From Balaenoptera acutorostrata (taxonomy: Eukaryota > Chordata > Mammalia > Artiodactyla > Balaenopteridae), in the NCBI RefSeq assembly GCF_949987535.1, contig NC_080066.1, positions 91,717,600-91,781,599 of the forward strand: a stretch of DNA of 64,000 nucleotides, read 5' to 3'. The notes under the pieces are model-generated. The model saw nothing but the letters and a program-made list of their open reading frames with translations, did no database searches and was not told the DNA's origin. Position 1 is the first letter of the stretch. Every line of letters starts with the position of its first letter. A program made the position numbers and the translations under genes. Below, piece by piece: positions 33,881 to 44,965 of the stretch.

Positions 33881-34788
33881 AAATGTCTTCTACTTCAAGA
33901 TCAGGCTCTTGAGAAATAGTCAATCCTGCAGCAGCAAGAAACACCAACCCAAGTTCAATCCTCAAAGAATGGTCATATTACATTAAATTTTTATCAAGTT
34001 ATCTTGCTATATTATATTTCATTTCAGCACAACATGGACAGAGAAATATATCCATGGAGATTAATTAGGAAAATCCAAAAGAGAAACGTGAGCTTTGAAA
34101 CAAAAATATACCAGCAATAGTCAAAGTCTGTAGGTTAGTTGAGGACTCAAACACCACTACATAAGCTAAATGAAATTGCCCTAACTCTCGGTTTATTTTC
34201 TGAGTAATTGACTAGAGTTAGTAGTGTAACCATAGGACAAAAACACACGTAACCTTTAAATGCACATGCCGCAGGTTACAAAAAGTAATGGATTAGAGTA
34301 TGAACATGTAACTCTAATCAGTCCTAAGTGTATTGGGGAAGGAGGGAGAGCAGGGAAAGGAGGAGGGAGAGGGACATAAATATATTCAGTATTTCTCAGT
34401 TTCTTCCCCAAAGATATAAGACACCCCTCATCCCATCTCCTTGGGACATGTGCCTTAGGTATCTCAATAGGACCATCCAATGCTTTTCTATCTTTCTTGC
34501 TCTCTCTCTGTCCAAGTTATTCTCATTCTTCAAACCTCAGGAGTAGCTGGCTAGGGAGAAGGTTATCTTTTCCCCTAATGGAAAAGATTAGCATCTCAAT
34601 GATAAGTTTTCCCATCCCTTTCCTTTCTATTTCCAAACTAGGGAACTCCTTTACAGAGTCAACTTGTTTTTCAGCCAAGACCACATTGTTTTGTCTCTTA
34701 TATCTTCCTACTAGAATTTAGAATATTTTTTTCAGGGAGAATGCTAATTATTATATTTTCCTTATACATTTTACTTTCCTTTTGTAGT
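33881..34788. other. non-coding, unique DNA
   Basis: No gene or repeat is recognised. Open frames at 34256-34480 and 34328-34721 lack any domain. Confidence 0.5.
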
Positions 34789-35260
34789 AAGCTACGTTCT
34801 CCGAGAAGCAGACTCTGAGTGAGTTTAGTACTCAGGATGTTTATCAGGGCAGGGGTCCCCAACCCCTGGGCCGTGGACCAGTAGCAGTCCGAGGCCTGTT
34901 AGGAACCGGGCCGCACAGCAGGAGGTGAGCGGCGGGCCAGCAAGTAAAGTTTCATCTGCCGCTTCCCATCTCTCAACTTACCTCCTGAACCATCGCCGCC
35001 CACCCCTGTCCCGTGGAAAAATTGCCTTCCACGAAACTGGTCCCTGGTGCCGAAAAGTTTGGGGACCACTGTATTAGGGAGTGCCCTTAGGATCAACACA
35101 GGTAGAAGGAAGGGGAAGAGAGCTAAAGTGAGCAGAAATCAAGCTATAACACCAACCCAACAGCCTCAGCCAGCTACAGCTCTGGAGGGAACTCAGGGGC
35201 AGGGCAAACCCGCCAGAGTTTTCTCATGTTGGGTTAAAGTGGCTGGACCTTTATATTCCC
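34789..35260. repeat. ancient interspersed repeat, split by a MER1 element
   Basis: The flanks of the MER1 copy ('ctccgagaagcagactctgagtgagtttagtactcaggatgttta' ... 'ttagggagtgcccttaggatcaac' ... 'gggaactcagggg') resemble 55390-55687 in order and wording. Both are copies of one old family, name not assigned. Confidence 0.4.
34850..35071 (-). mobile_element. MER1-type (hAT-Charlie) DNA transposon
   Basis: Terminal inverted repeats caggggtccccaacccc / ggggaccactg. The body has 'taggaaccgggccgcacagcaggaggtgagcggc'. The 8-bp target duplication tatcaggg (34842-34849) / tattaggg (35072-35079) has one mismatch. It is internally deleted and non-autonomous. It is opposite in orientation to the copy at 57388. 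Confidence 0.9.
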
Positions 35261-35296
35261 ACCTTGATTAGTCATCGAACATAGTCCAACTATATA

Positions 35297-35675
35297 GTTA
35301 GGATTCTACAGAGAAAGAGAGAAAGATTATCTTGAAGGAATTGGCTTACGCAGTTGTAGAGGCCTGGTAAGTCCGAGACCTGCAGGGTAGGCAGCAAGAT
35401 GGAGACGCAGGGAAGCGCTGCAGTTGGAGTCCAAAGGCAGTTTGCTGCAAGCCGCTCTCCTCTTCTAGGGCCATCAGCCTTTTTCTATTAAGGCCTTCAT
35501 CTGATTGGATTAAACCCGCCCACATTATGGAGGACATGCTCTCCACAGCGTCTACTGATTTAAATGTTAATCTCTCTAAAAAGATACCTTCACAGAAACA
35601 TCTAGAATAAAGTTTGACCAAATATCTGAGTCTCGTGGTCTAGCCAAGTTGACACATACTTTTAACCATCACACC
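35297..35675 (-). mobile_element. old mammalian LTR-like element
   Basis: The plus-strand order 'ggattctacagagaaagagag', 'gaaggaattggcttacgcagttgtagaggcctgg', 'cattatggaggacatgctctccac', 'ctgatttaaatgttaatctctc' and 'ccaagttgacacata' is that of a very common mammalian LTR-type repeat in reverse. The family name is not assigned. Confidence 0.5.
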
Positions 35676-37634
35676 ACCCAGAAAGGCATGATCTTGAGAA
35701 AGCTGTCTCTACAGCTGAGGCAACCTATGAAGGGGCTGCCAGCTGAAAGCGGTCTGCTGATAGCATGCCTCGCAGCTGGGGCAATGAACCCTTTCTTGAA
35801 ATGGAATCTGAGCAGTGCCTTTCTGTGTTCAGGTTAATTAAATGTATTCAACAATTAAATTTGCAGTTTAGAAGCTTATTCAATACGTTTCAAAGCAAAG
35901 GTTAATAAATATATATTAAGATACAGTCACGGAGGATATATACGCCTTTTTTGTTCAAAAGAAATGACTAAGTAAGGGTGTTTTAAATATCTGAAATCAT
36001 TATTTCCATATGCAGTAAACCACATGTAGGGTCTACACTGTCTAAGCTACACAGATCAGTTACCATCACTCATCCAGGGATCCTCCCTCAGAGTTAGCTT
36101 ATATCCCTTATCCCTTTCAGAGCCTGACGTGGTGCTCTATTAAGGTGACTGGAGTGGAGGAGGGGCAAACAGACAACTTACAGAAACTTATCCTGTGACT
36201 TCAGCAATTATTTGATAACATTTCCTGGAACAACTAATAGGTATTATTCAAGGATAACTTGTCAGGACTCAGAACAGAAGCACAAATACACAGAGATCTC
36301 AGTTTCCATCTCCCTCATTTTTTGTTTCTCTCCAGGTTCTAGTAGGCTTTACGCCAGATGTGAGAGACCATCCAACCAGGAGTTGGGTGGATGGATAAAG
36401 ACTGACGGAAGTGGAAGAATGATCACTTGAGATGTGCCTCCCCCATCCCCCCCACCTACTGGAACTGATTCCATTGGAGGAGTTACCTGTCCTCCAAACT
36501 CAGCTAATGAAATTTGCATGGAAGCGATTCCTCTCTCGCCTTGGCCACATTGATTAGCTCAGGAATGGGCATGTGATGCAGAATGAGCCAATGAAATATT
36601 CACAGAAGTTTCTGGGGAAAAGGGAGGGAGAAACTGTGTGGTGAAAGGTGAGATTGTTGCAGCCACCCTGAATATGAGGTGGGATGACAGAGAAGAGCCT
36701 TTTTGGCAACGACTAAGCCTCCGGATTAAAATAGAACTTAAAGTTAGTTCTACCTCTGAGTTTTTCAGTTATGTGAATCTATGAATTTTCTTTTTTGTAC
36801 TTTCTGTGAGGTATATCACACACACAAAAAAGAGAGCGTAAAATTCATGTGAGGTTTAAAGACAGTAATAGAGCAAACAGCAAGGTAACCACCAATCAAG
36901 GCAAGTAATTGAATATTGCCAGCATCTCAGAAGGCACCTGTATACTCTCCCCCCACCCCCGCCCCCAGAGGTAACTGCCTGCCTGGATGTTGTGAGAGTC
37001 GTTTCTCCTCTGTACCACATAGCCTCTGTTTATCCTCCAGATATACTATCCATCCTTCACCTTGCTCTATACCCCAAGAGAAATAAATTTGTGTATTACA
37101 TTAACAGATCTTCTTGTCCTCTGGTTTTTAGTTGAATGTGACCAAGGGGAGGTAGTGAAGGAAAATTAGAACATGGGAGGAGAAACCAGGGAGTTTCTTT
37201 GTTACCTGCTATAGAACAGCATCTGGCAGCAGCTATGTCTCTTCTTTGAAGTTCCTCCCAGGCATAGCCCTTCCCTTCGTGGTCCCCATGACATCATGGT
37301 TCTAGCCTCTACCAGAGGACTCCAGTGACTATGACCTCATAATACTGCCCCCTCCCCACATCTCTCCAGCCCAAGGAGTTCCTGTTGTTTCTAATCTCTG
37401 GTAAAATCCACCATCCCCTCTTTGGTTTCTCAACTCCTCTTAACCTGTGCAATTATTTCCCTGTATTTAATTCCCTGTATTCTAAGTATTGAAATACTTA
37501 GAATTTTTTTTCCTGAGTAGACTATGAGATTAAGAGCAATAAAAGGCTAGCCACACTATCAGCCAAAGGGAAAGTTTTGAACATTTCACCAACTGTGGTT
37601 GTTGATAAGGGTAAGAAAGTTTCTTCATAGGTTT
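35676..37634. other. non-coding; possible LTR-like remnant at about 36480-36790
   Basis: No gene is supported. 36480-36790 contains phrases such as 'agctcaggaatgggcatgtgatgc' and 'tacctctgagtttttcagttatgtga' that occur in old mammalian LTR-like repeats, but boundaries cannot be set. C-rich tract at about 36950-36967. Confidence 0.4.
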
Positions 37635-37770
37635 TTAAAAGTTTTTATCATGAGTAGATGCTGAAATCTATGATAGTATTTTTCTATACATACTGAGATT
37701 ATCTCATGATCTTTTTCTCCTTTAATCTGTTAATGTGGTCAGGTTACATTAATATTCTGTTTTCTCAATC
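37635..37770 (-). mobile_element. L1 ORF2 fragment (RT region), antisense
   Basis: 'gtttttatcatgagtagatgctgaaatct', 'actgagattatctcatgatc' and 'tttaatctgttaatgtggt' are the reverse complement of the RT region around HHINK...[17 protein letters not shown] in L1 ORF2. Diverged and short. Confidence 0.75.
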
Positions 37771-38394
37771 TGATCCTCCCCAAAAGCAGACTCTGCTACA
37801 ATGAGAAGCAAAATCAGGACACGGTTCTTCATTTTCTTCTGTGCTTAGTTGCCCACACACACACCCTTTTTTTTTCTGTGAGCTTGTCATTTAACTTGAA
37901 AATTTTCTTGTAGAAATTTTTTCAGCACCTAGGATGAAGGGATATTCATCCAGATATTTGGATTTTCTTCTGCCAATCCTGGACTACTTGTTGGATCACC
38001 AAAGTGATGCAAATTTAAGCTAAAAATTCACTTGATGGCCAACCTACTGTTCAAACTTCTCAGGGCCTTTTACCTCCCTGCTTTGCTCACTCATCACAAA
38101 GGTAAATTTTCCTACAGGGCCCTGGGGGTAGAGATCTAGAGCATATTTAATTCTGGATCACCCTTACTCTGAAAAATGGCGTTTAGAGTCCCAGCTTTAT
38201 GGAGGGAGGGTCTCCCACAAGGTGCCCCATCTTGGGGAAATGCTGTGCTTTGTCTTCTGAGGTCTGTCCCTGACAAAGCTGAAAAATAAACAAACACAAC
38301 ACAGGTTTGGTAAATGTTCTTTGAACAAAACAAGATTTAACACTCAATTTACCTTTCTAGGTTCCCACTGTCTTTGATATTAGCCTTATAATTC

Positions 38395-38888
38395 TGTTAG
38401 GGGAGACACTGACTGAAACAGCCCACCCTGGCCAGGCACCACAGTAACCACTTGCACGAGTTATCTTGCCACAGGAGGTCCTGGTAAGGAATGCGGAACT
38501 AACAAGCCACCACCAGCTGGAAGAATTTGGGAAAGGTCAAAAGGAGAGAGGAGATGCCAGTCCGTATGTCCACCAACCTCCCAGAATCCTCCTCTCTGGA
38601 ATCCATCTTGGCTGAGCGATGCACTCACCACCAGGAAGGACCCTGAGTCAGAATGACTGGCCAGAGACAACGGAGAAACTAATCCCATCACCATAAAGCC
38701 CGAGACTGCGAGCCACGTGGCAGAGCAGTCCTTCCTGGGTTCCCTTACCCTCCTGCTCTCCACCTGGGTGCCCCATCCCAATAAAGTCTCTTGCTTTGTC
38801 AGCATGTGTGTCTCCTAGGACAATTCATTTCCAAGTGTTAGACAAGAGCCCACTCTCGGGCCCTGGAAGGGGTCCCCTTCCTGCAACA
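38395..38888 (+). mobile_element. solo LTR, ERV1-type by 4-bp target duplication
   Basis: It starts tgttaggggagacactgac and ends ttcctgcaaca (TG...CA). The polyadenylation signal is in 'cccaataaagtctcttgc' at about 38778. The flanking 4-mers are identical: attc at 38391-38394 and 38889-38892. No internal retroviral region is present, so recombination between two LTRs probably removed it. The 114-codon minus frame 38461-38805 lies inside and is not a gene. Confidence 0.75.
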
Positions 38889-40514
38889 ATTCCTCACCAT
38901 CTTAGCACCTCTTCAATACTTTTAAGAATAGTTTTTATTTAACATAGCATTTTTGTCTTAAGAGGAAAGGTCAGTTCAAATACCTAAATATCCATATTTT
39001 CAGAAATGGAATTCTACTCCCTTTTGTTAAAAGCCAACTTGAATTAGGTTTTCTGTCACTTTCATATGAAAATGCCCTAATAATTAAGAGGGAGATGTGG
39101 CTATCCATGCATCAAAATGATGTACTAAATGACTGGTTAAGTGTAGAGGAGATAGTGTCACTGCATCGTCCTTTGTCACTTGATTGCTCCTTGAAATAAA
39201 CCTTCTCAGAACTTGTGGTACATTATTTCTCTAGTGTATTCTATGCACATGTTTATATCACCCTATGGGTATTACTGGGTGACATTAAATCATGGTTTCT
39301 ATCTATCCATGTATGCTACAAGGGCCCTCAGGACATGGACCAGACTCATCCATTTATGATTCAGTCAACAAATACCCATTGTGTCTTGTACAGACACAAA
39401 AATACAATGGCAAACAAAGCAGCCAAGATTCCTGTCTTCATGTGCCTCACATGTAAGTGGGTAAGACAGACACCAATAAAATAATCTAATAACAAAATGT
39501 ATGAAAAGACATGGTGATGTGAGAGTATATAATGAGGGAAAGTGTCCTAGCAAGTAAGTCAGGAAAGGCTTTTGAGGAAACAATAATTGAAGCTGTTAGC
39601 TTCTGTGGAAAACATTACTGACTTTTCAAGGCATTAAGAATTATTAGGGAGAAATTTTTTTCTGTTAATTCTAAATTGTTCATTTAAAAATAACTGTGAA
39701 CATGATGGCTTGTAGGCTGATTAATTTGAAATTCGATCAAGTAAATTGTTTTCAACCTTGTCCATTCCAGTGAACTCTGTATGGGATGCTTTTTAACCAC
39801 AGGGTCCTGTCCTAAATCTAAGCATTCATCTCACACAAAATGTCAAGTGCATCTCCCTAGTACTAGTTCTTTCAAATTCTCTCTAACACCTTTCCCCCAA
39901 AACTATCACTATTGTAAAGCAAACTAAGGCCATCACCATCAAATACTTAAACTGTATTTTAAAGATGTCATCCCATTTATCCGTGTTATCCTAGTGTCTG
40001 TTATTTCAGACGAGGCACAACTGGCCACAGATTATTTGCCAGCTAAGCTTAACAAAATGGCTCAATTGAATAACTCAAGGCATCTTTGCTTCCTCAAACA
40101 TGAGACACTAATATGAGGTAAGCATTATTTTCTGGACATGTTTTTTTCAGTGAAGTGTTTAAGATTTATGGGGTCATTTTTTGTGATTATTTCTGATGTT
40201 TCCTGACTACATTTACCATTTTCAGAACTCAGAGCAGCAGCTCCATGTCACTAAATCATGCTTGGACCTCTCATAATTCATTCTAGAAGGATACTAACTG
40301 AACCAGTACCGTTCTGTGTTGCCATCTGCAAAGCAAGGTCTGGGAAGTGGAAAACTTTTAGCATTTGATCCAAAGTAGGGCAACTCAATTTTTTATAAAA
40401 GTCACCTTGAATTTTCAATCCCCCAATACATCTATTTCTCTTCACTTCACCCAACTCTTTGTAATCTGCAGAAATTCATTTTTAAGGGATGCATTTTAAA
40501 ATAAAGGAACATTC
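38889..40514. other. non-coding; ancient repeat-like stretch at about 39350-39600
   Basis: No gene is supported. 39350-39600 ('cagtcaacaaatacccattgtgtcttgtacagac', 'atgtgcctcacatg', 'gacagacaccaataaaat', 'caggaaaggcttttgag') follows an ancient mammalian interspersed repeat also seen at about 43160-43390; its name is not assigned. Confidence 0.45.
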
Positions 40515-40620
40515 TAACTAAACACTGTAGTAATCATTTCATAATATATGTAAGTCAAATCATGATGTGGTATACCTTAAACTTATACAGTGCTGTATCT
40601 CAATTATATCTCAATAAAAA
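40515..40620 (+). mobile_element. L1M 3' end fragment
   Basis: 'gtaatcatttcataatatatgtaagtcaaatc', 'gtggtataccttaaacttatac' and 'ctcaattatatctcaataaaa' match the old L1M 3' UTR. Confidence 0.75.
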
Positions 40621-42502
40621 TGGGGGGAAAAGATGAGAGCTGACAGATAAGTAAAAGTAAGCTAGGTAAAGAGGGAGGCAATAAGTATCAGAAGCAGAGG
40701 AAACACTGTGTGCAAAGATCAGGATTTGAGAAAGAACGTAGCATCCATTCTAGACTATTTATTGCCTCATCAACATCCATTTAGCCTTTTCTTACTCTGA
40801 ATATGATTTCAATTTTGTTCAGATAACCGAATCCCTCTCTGGATACTCAGGAGAATTTGATTAGTTTAAGCTAATTAGTGTGTGGCATTTCCTTGGCGAC
40901 TATTATTTGTTCAGCCCAATAAAACTTAAAGGGAAAGACCTAGTCCATGCCTCAAGGAGAGCTTTTCCTCTCTCTTTCCTGCTGGATGTGATCAAAAAAA
41001 GCTTGTAACCCTTATTTCCATTGGCAATCCTCTTGCTACACCAGCCTTAACATGAAGCCAAACTGTGGAGAGCTTAGCACAAAACAGAAATAAATTCAAA
41101 TATTTCATAATAAAAATAAAATAAAATAAAGAAACATTCAAAATATCACAAGTTTGTATTTTGTTCATATTAAGCCAATAGGCTTAAAAATGTAATTTGA
41201 CTACATCGAGATTTAATTCCCAATGTGAATATTCTATTAAGAAAATGTTCATATTACGTTAGACACATAGCATGCAGTACAATTACAAATAAACAATTCT
41301 GCAATATTGCCAGCTGTCTAAAATTTAAACCAGCAAGTCAAGGAAACAATCTGTTCACACATCATATTGTATTTAATCACATTAACTTAAAATGACTATT
41401 GATGATTTTGATAGTTAAGCTGATGGTGATGTTTATTTTTTCCATTTCTTCATTAATGCCATATTTGTATAGTATTAGACAATAATTTGTCAAGGTGCTG
41501 GCATACATTTTATTGAAAATAGTGTAAATATCTTTGTCAATTATAAAAAACATTTGTATTATAAAACTATTTGTCACATAATTCTGAGAAACTTTGCAAA
41601 GCTATTGTTCAGTAATTTCTTAAGTGTAAATTTCATAGAAGTTTCAGTTAATGGTGAAGACAATTTGTGTGTATTGACATGGAGTTCATGTTAGTTCTAC
41701 CTCACATCATTTGAAAGAAATGGTCTATAATTCAATCGTGGAAGAACAAAGATATTTCACAAAGAGAAATGTAACAATTAGTAAGCCATTCATTCCATAT
41801 TTGTCTTTACATTAGAAGAACAGTGTGAGTGACCAAAAGAAATCTGCACTAATCACTTGTAATTGCCAATGTTAACCCAGAATGACATTTTTATGGGACC
41901 AAACAATATTTTGTGATGTTCTATGTGTGCTTTCATGTCTCCAGCTTATCTACACAAGACACAGAGATCAATAAATCAAACTTGAAAGTAAAAATTGTAC
42001 ATCATCTCCCCTCCTGAGCCCTCATCTATCTCTGCTTCCCCTCTAGTTCTTCTCAAAAAGGCCAGAAAGGTGGAGAAGGGGATTGAAAGTCTTGGCAGAA
42101 TGTAGAAGGTGTAGGCTAATGTTTAAAATTCTTGAGTGTGTTATTAGGAAATAAATTATTTTAAATTCATCAACAAAGATGAATTACTGATTATTTTAAA
42201 CCTTTCTGTTACTGCAGTTGACTGTCTCTAGTTCCACTACTGTGTGTGCTGTGCCTGCATCTTTCACCTGACTGGTATTTAGGGCATATGCATTACGTGG
42301 CGTTGTATAAACCAGCGGTCAGCAAACATTCAAAAGTACCAATGCAAGTCATCATTATCCCTTCATTTCCTAGGATTAGAAATATGGTTGGAAACACCTG
42401 TAAGGCTGAGGCTATAGATTCTCCCTCATCATATTCTACAATCTGGGAAATGAGTCAGCCTTTGTGATTCCCAATTAAAAACTACAATAACCCTACCCAA
42501 GG
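40621..42502. other. non-coding, AT-rich unique DNA
   Basis: This 1.9-kb interval has no recognisable transposon, RNA gene or exon and is the longest such stretch after 52.3-54.2 kb. The short minus frame 41377-41577 is AT-driven. Confidence 0.5.
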
Positions 42503-42784
42503 TTGCTCCTTAAGACTTTACCAAACAAGTTTAAGGGTTTAATTTTCATTTTTAATTTTATTATCCTGAACTCTGCCAAGATAGGGCTCCAGATGGCCCT
42601 ATGGGAGAAGCACCTTAAGAAGATGCGGATCCTGAGACAGGAGCAGGAGTGCTGCCTGGAGAAGTTGTTCAAAACCCAAACCAAGATTCTCTCACTTGAT
42701 CACTGTATATGGGCTTTGGCATTTGATCATCTTGTTGTGCCAAAATACAGTGGCATTGACCAGGATTGCGTTTGTTCAAACTGA
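42503..42784 (+). other. unassigned open frame of 93 codons (coding-like second half)
   Basis: The second half (from about 42590) reads MALWEKHLKKMRILRQEQE, then CCLEKLFKTQTKI: a charged, coil-like segment quite unlike the AT-rich surroundings, while the first half is AT-rich Phe/Ile-rich sequence. I do not recognise a protein. It could be a fragment of a processed pseudogene or a chance frame. No splice sites, poly(A) or target duplication were found. Confidence 0.2.
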
Positions 42785-43049
42785 ATACAGTAAAGCTGGT
42801 TGTGAATATGGACCTAGCTTATGACTGCCTACATTGGGAAAAAGCCATGAGGTAGTTGGTATCTGCTTGGTCCTTCCTTGAGAATTAAATAGAAAAGAGC
42901 TGGGTGTGTGTGTGATTATTCCATAGAAGATGTTCCGTCCTAGCTGGAGGATTTGTATTTTCAAATTAAACTGGCTACTGAATGAATGGATGAATAGTGT
43001 GTATAATGGAGAAGGATCTTACCAGTGACAATACCCTGGCTTCCCAGAC

Positions 43050-43140
43050 TGATCCTATTGAAATGTAAGTCATATCATGTCACTCCTTGCTCAATATCCT
43101 CCAATGACTTCCCACTTCATTCAAGGAGCGTGATGTTCTG
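43050..43140 (+). mobile_element. LINE-2 fragment
   Basis: 'atcatgtcactccttgctcaatatcctccaatgacttcccacttcattcaagg' follows the L2 pattern 'catgtcactcccctgctcaaaaccctccaatggcttccca'. Confidence 0.55.
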
Positions 43141-43159
43141 TCAAAAGTAATCAAACATT

Positions 43160-43390
43160 TATTAATTACCAAGTACCAGTGACTGTCCTAGGCACTGGGG
43201 ATACAATACAGAAAAAAACTGCCCTCATAAAGGCAGGAGTTACTGGAAGATAATAAATATGATAATAAATAAAAATACCATGTTATATAGTGATAAACAC
43301 CAAAGAGAAAAAACAATGAGTGACTCATATGAAATCTCAGTGGGATGTTGACATTTTAGATAGGATGGTCAGAGAAAACCTTAAAAAGGT
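43160..43390 (+). repeat. ancient mammalian interspersed repeat
   Basis: 'taccagtgactgtcctaggcactggggatacaatac', 'ctgccctcataaaggcagg', 'aataaatatgataataaataaa' and 'gataggatggtcagagaaaacct' are in the order of a widespread ancient repeat. The family name is not assigned. Related to 39350-39600. Confidence 0.45.
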
Positions 43391-43589
43391 GGCTTTTGAT
43401 TCAATATCTGAATGAACTGAGGAACCTAAACATACAGATCTCTTGAGGAAGAGAATTTCAGGCAGAAGGAACCTTGATTCTTGCTGATGGTGATCTGCAG
43501 AAGGAGTTCTGAAAATTCAGGGACCTTTTTGACACCTGATGAATGAGAAGTTGAGGTTACTTCGGGGAGTATTTCCTTATTAAAAACAA

Positions 43590-43830
43590 TGTCTATTAAT
43601 TGAGCACTTACGTTCCAGGCTCTGTGATAGCCCCTATTATACATCCTCATTTAATCTTCCACTATCCCACACACATTTTGAAATTGTCTCATTTTACAGA
43701 TGAGGAAATTGAGCCTCAGTGTTCTGTGATCCAGAACACACAGCTAGTAAGTGGTAAGTCGGGATTTGAAAGCGGGTCTGAATGATGTCAATTCTGGAAC
43801 TCCTTACCACTATGCTCTACCACCTCCACG
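43590..43830 (+). mobile_element. MIR SINE
   Basis: In order: 'ttgagcacttacgttccaggctctg', 'cattttacagatgaggaaattgag', 'cacacagctagtaagtgg', 'cgggatttgaa' and 'ctccttaccactatgct', the core and 3' part of MIR. The small frame at 43600-43785 is inside it. Confidence 0.9.
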
Positions 43831-44689
43831 CTGAGGGCTCACAAGACTGTTGCTTAATTAAGAGCTGTCAGTTGCTAAGCCAACCTCCACCAAAAGGAAA
43901 CTAAGTTTGTGGCCAAGGCAGACCTGTAGGCACCTCTGTGGATGAATTCCAGGAAGTGTTGTCTCCAGCCCTGGGTCCTTCCTTTCAACAGACTGCAAGA
44001 ATCCAAATCCCCTATTTGAGGGCCTGAGGATGCCAATCTCTCTGACCCACTGTGACCAGGTCTGGGATAGGATCTACAGACTCTATACCCACCCTAGAAA
44101 GAGGTGATTGCCTGCATTGGAGAGTCTATCCATAGCAGTGGAAAAAAAGACGGTGACACATAAAACTAGGAGCAGACCAGCTGAGCAAATGAGCCCAAAC
44201 GGCAGCACATAACCCACCTAGCTGTCCTCCCTTTCAATGATCCAGGGCAGAACCCCGGGAATTAGGATAGCCAACTCTTCCTTCATCTTGGGTGTGGCTT
44301 TGGTAGCCCCAGCGTTGCACTACTCAGAGAGGAAGTGAAGGAACAGACTCTCACCAATAAAGCACAAGGAACCCTTCGGTCCTCAGTCTCCCAATATCTC
44401 TCCCGGCAGTAGGGGAGGTGGAGTGTCTATCTGGTCTTTTCCAGTTCTGTCAGCTATAAAGGCTGAAGACCTACTACCCTTGGGATTAGGCTCAGCTGGA
44501 CCCTGAGCCAGTGAGGACAGAGGTTGATACTTTAATAAACAAAGCCAATACTTTAATAAACAATGCCAGCTACCCTACAGCAGAAACTGCAGGAGTACAA
44601 AGGCAAAAACTCATTGAACATGACCTCATTAAATAGCTATAAATGTTTTCCTATCCTGATAACTATTAACTTTAATATTTTAAATGTCT
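43831..44689. other. non-coding unique DNA with a 21-bp tandem pair
   Basis: No gene is supported. 44527-44547 and 44548-44568 are two copies of atactttaataaacaa(a/t)gcca with one mismatch, a small local duplication. Confidence 0.6.
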
Positions 44690-44965
44690 TTCATTCCTTA
44701 TAAAGCTGGTTTGGTGGTGCTGAATTCTTTTAGCTTTTGCCTGTCCTGTAAAGCTTTTGATTTCTCCATCAAATCTGAATGAGAGCCTTGCTGAGTAGAG
44801 TATCCTTGGTTGTACGTTTTTCCCTTTCATCACTTTAAATATATCATGTCACTCCCTTCTGGCCTGCAGTTTCTGCTGAAAAAATCAGCTGATAACCTTA
44901 TGGGGGTTCCCTTGTATGTTATTTGTTGCTTTTCCCTTGTTGCTTTTAATATCTTCTCTTTATAG
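44690..44965 (-). mobile_element. L1 ORF1 3' fragment, antisense
   Basis: The reverse complement reads as the end of L1 ORF1: 'gccagaagggagtgacatg', 'cctacaacc..gatactctactcagcaaggctctcattcagatttgatgg' and 'caaaagctaaaagaattcagcaccacc', with the C-terminal FRFDG motif. It is a decayed fragment. Its left and right ends are approximate. Confidence 0.85.

Noticed and set aside
36950..36967. C-rich stretch as a regulatory GC box
   Set aside because: A short homopolymer-like tract with no neighbouring promoter features.
42310..42330. 'ccagcggtcagcaaac' as start of a hAT element
   Set aside because: Only 16 bases match; the sequence then diverges with no matching right end.
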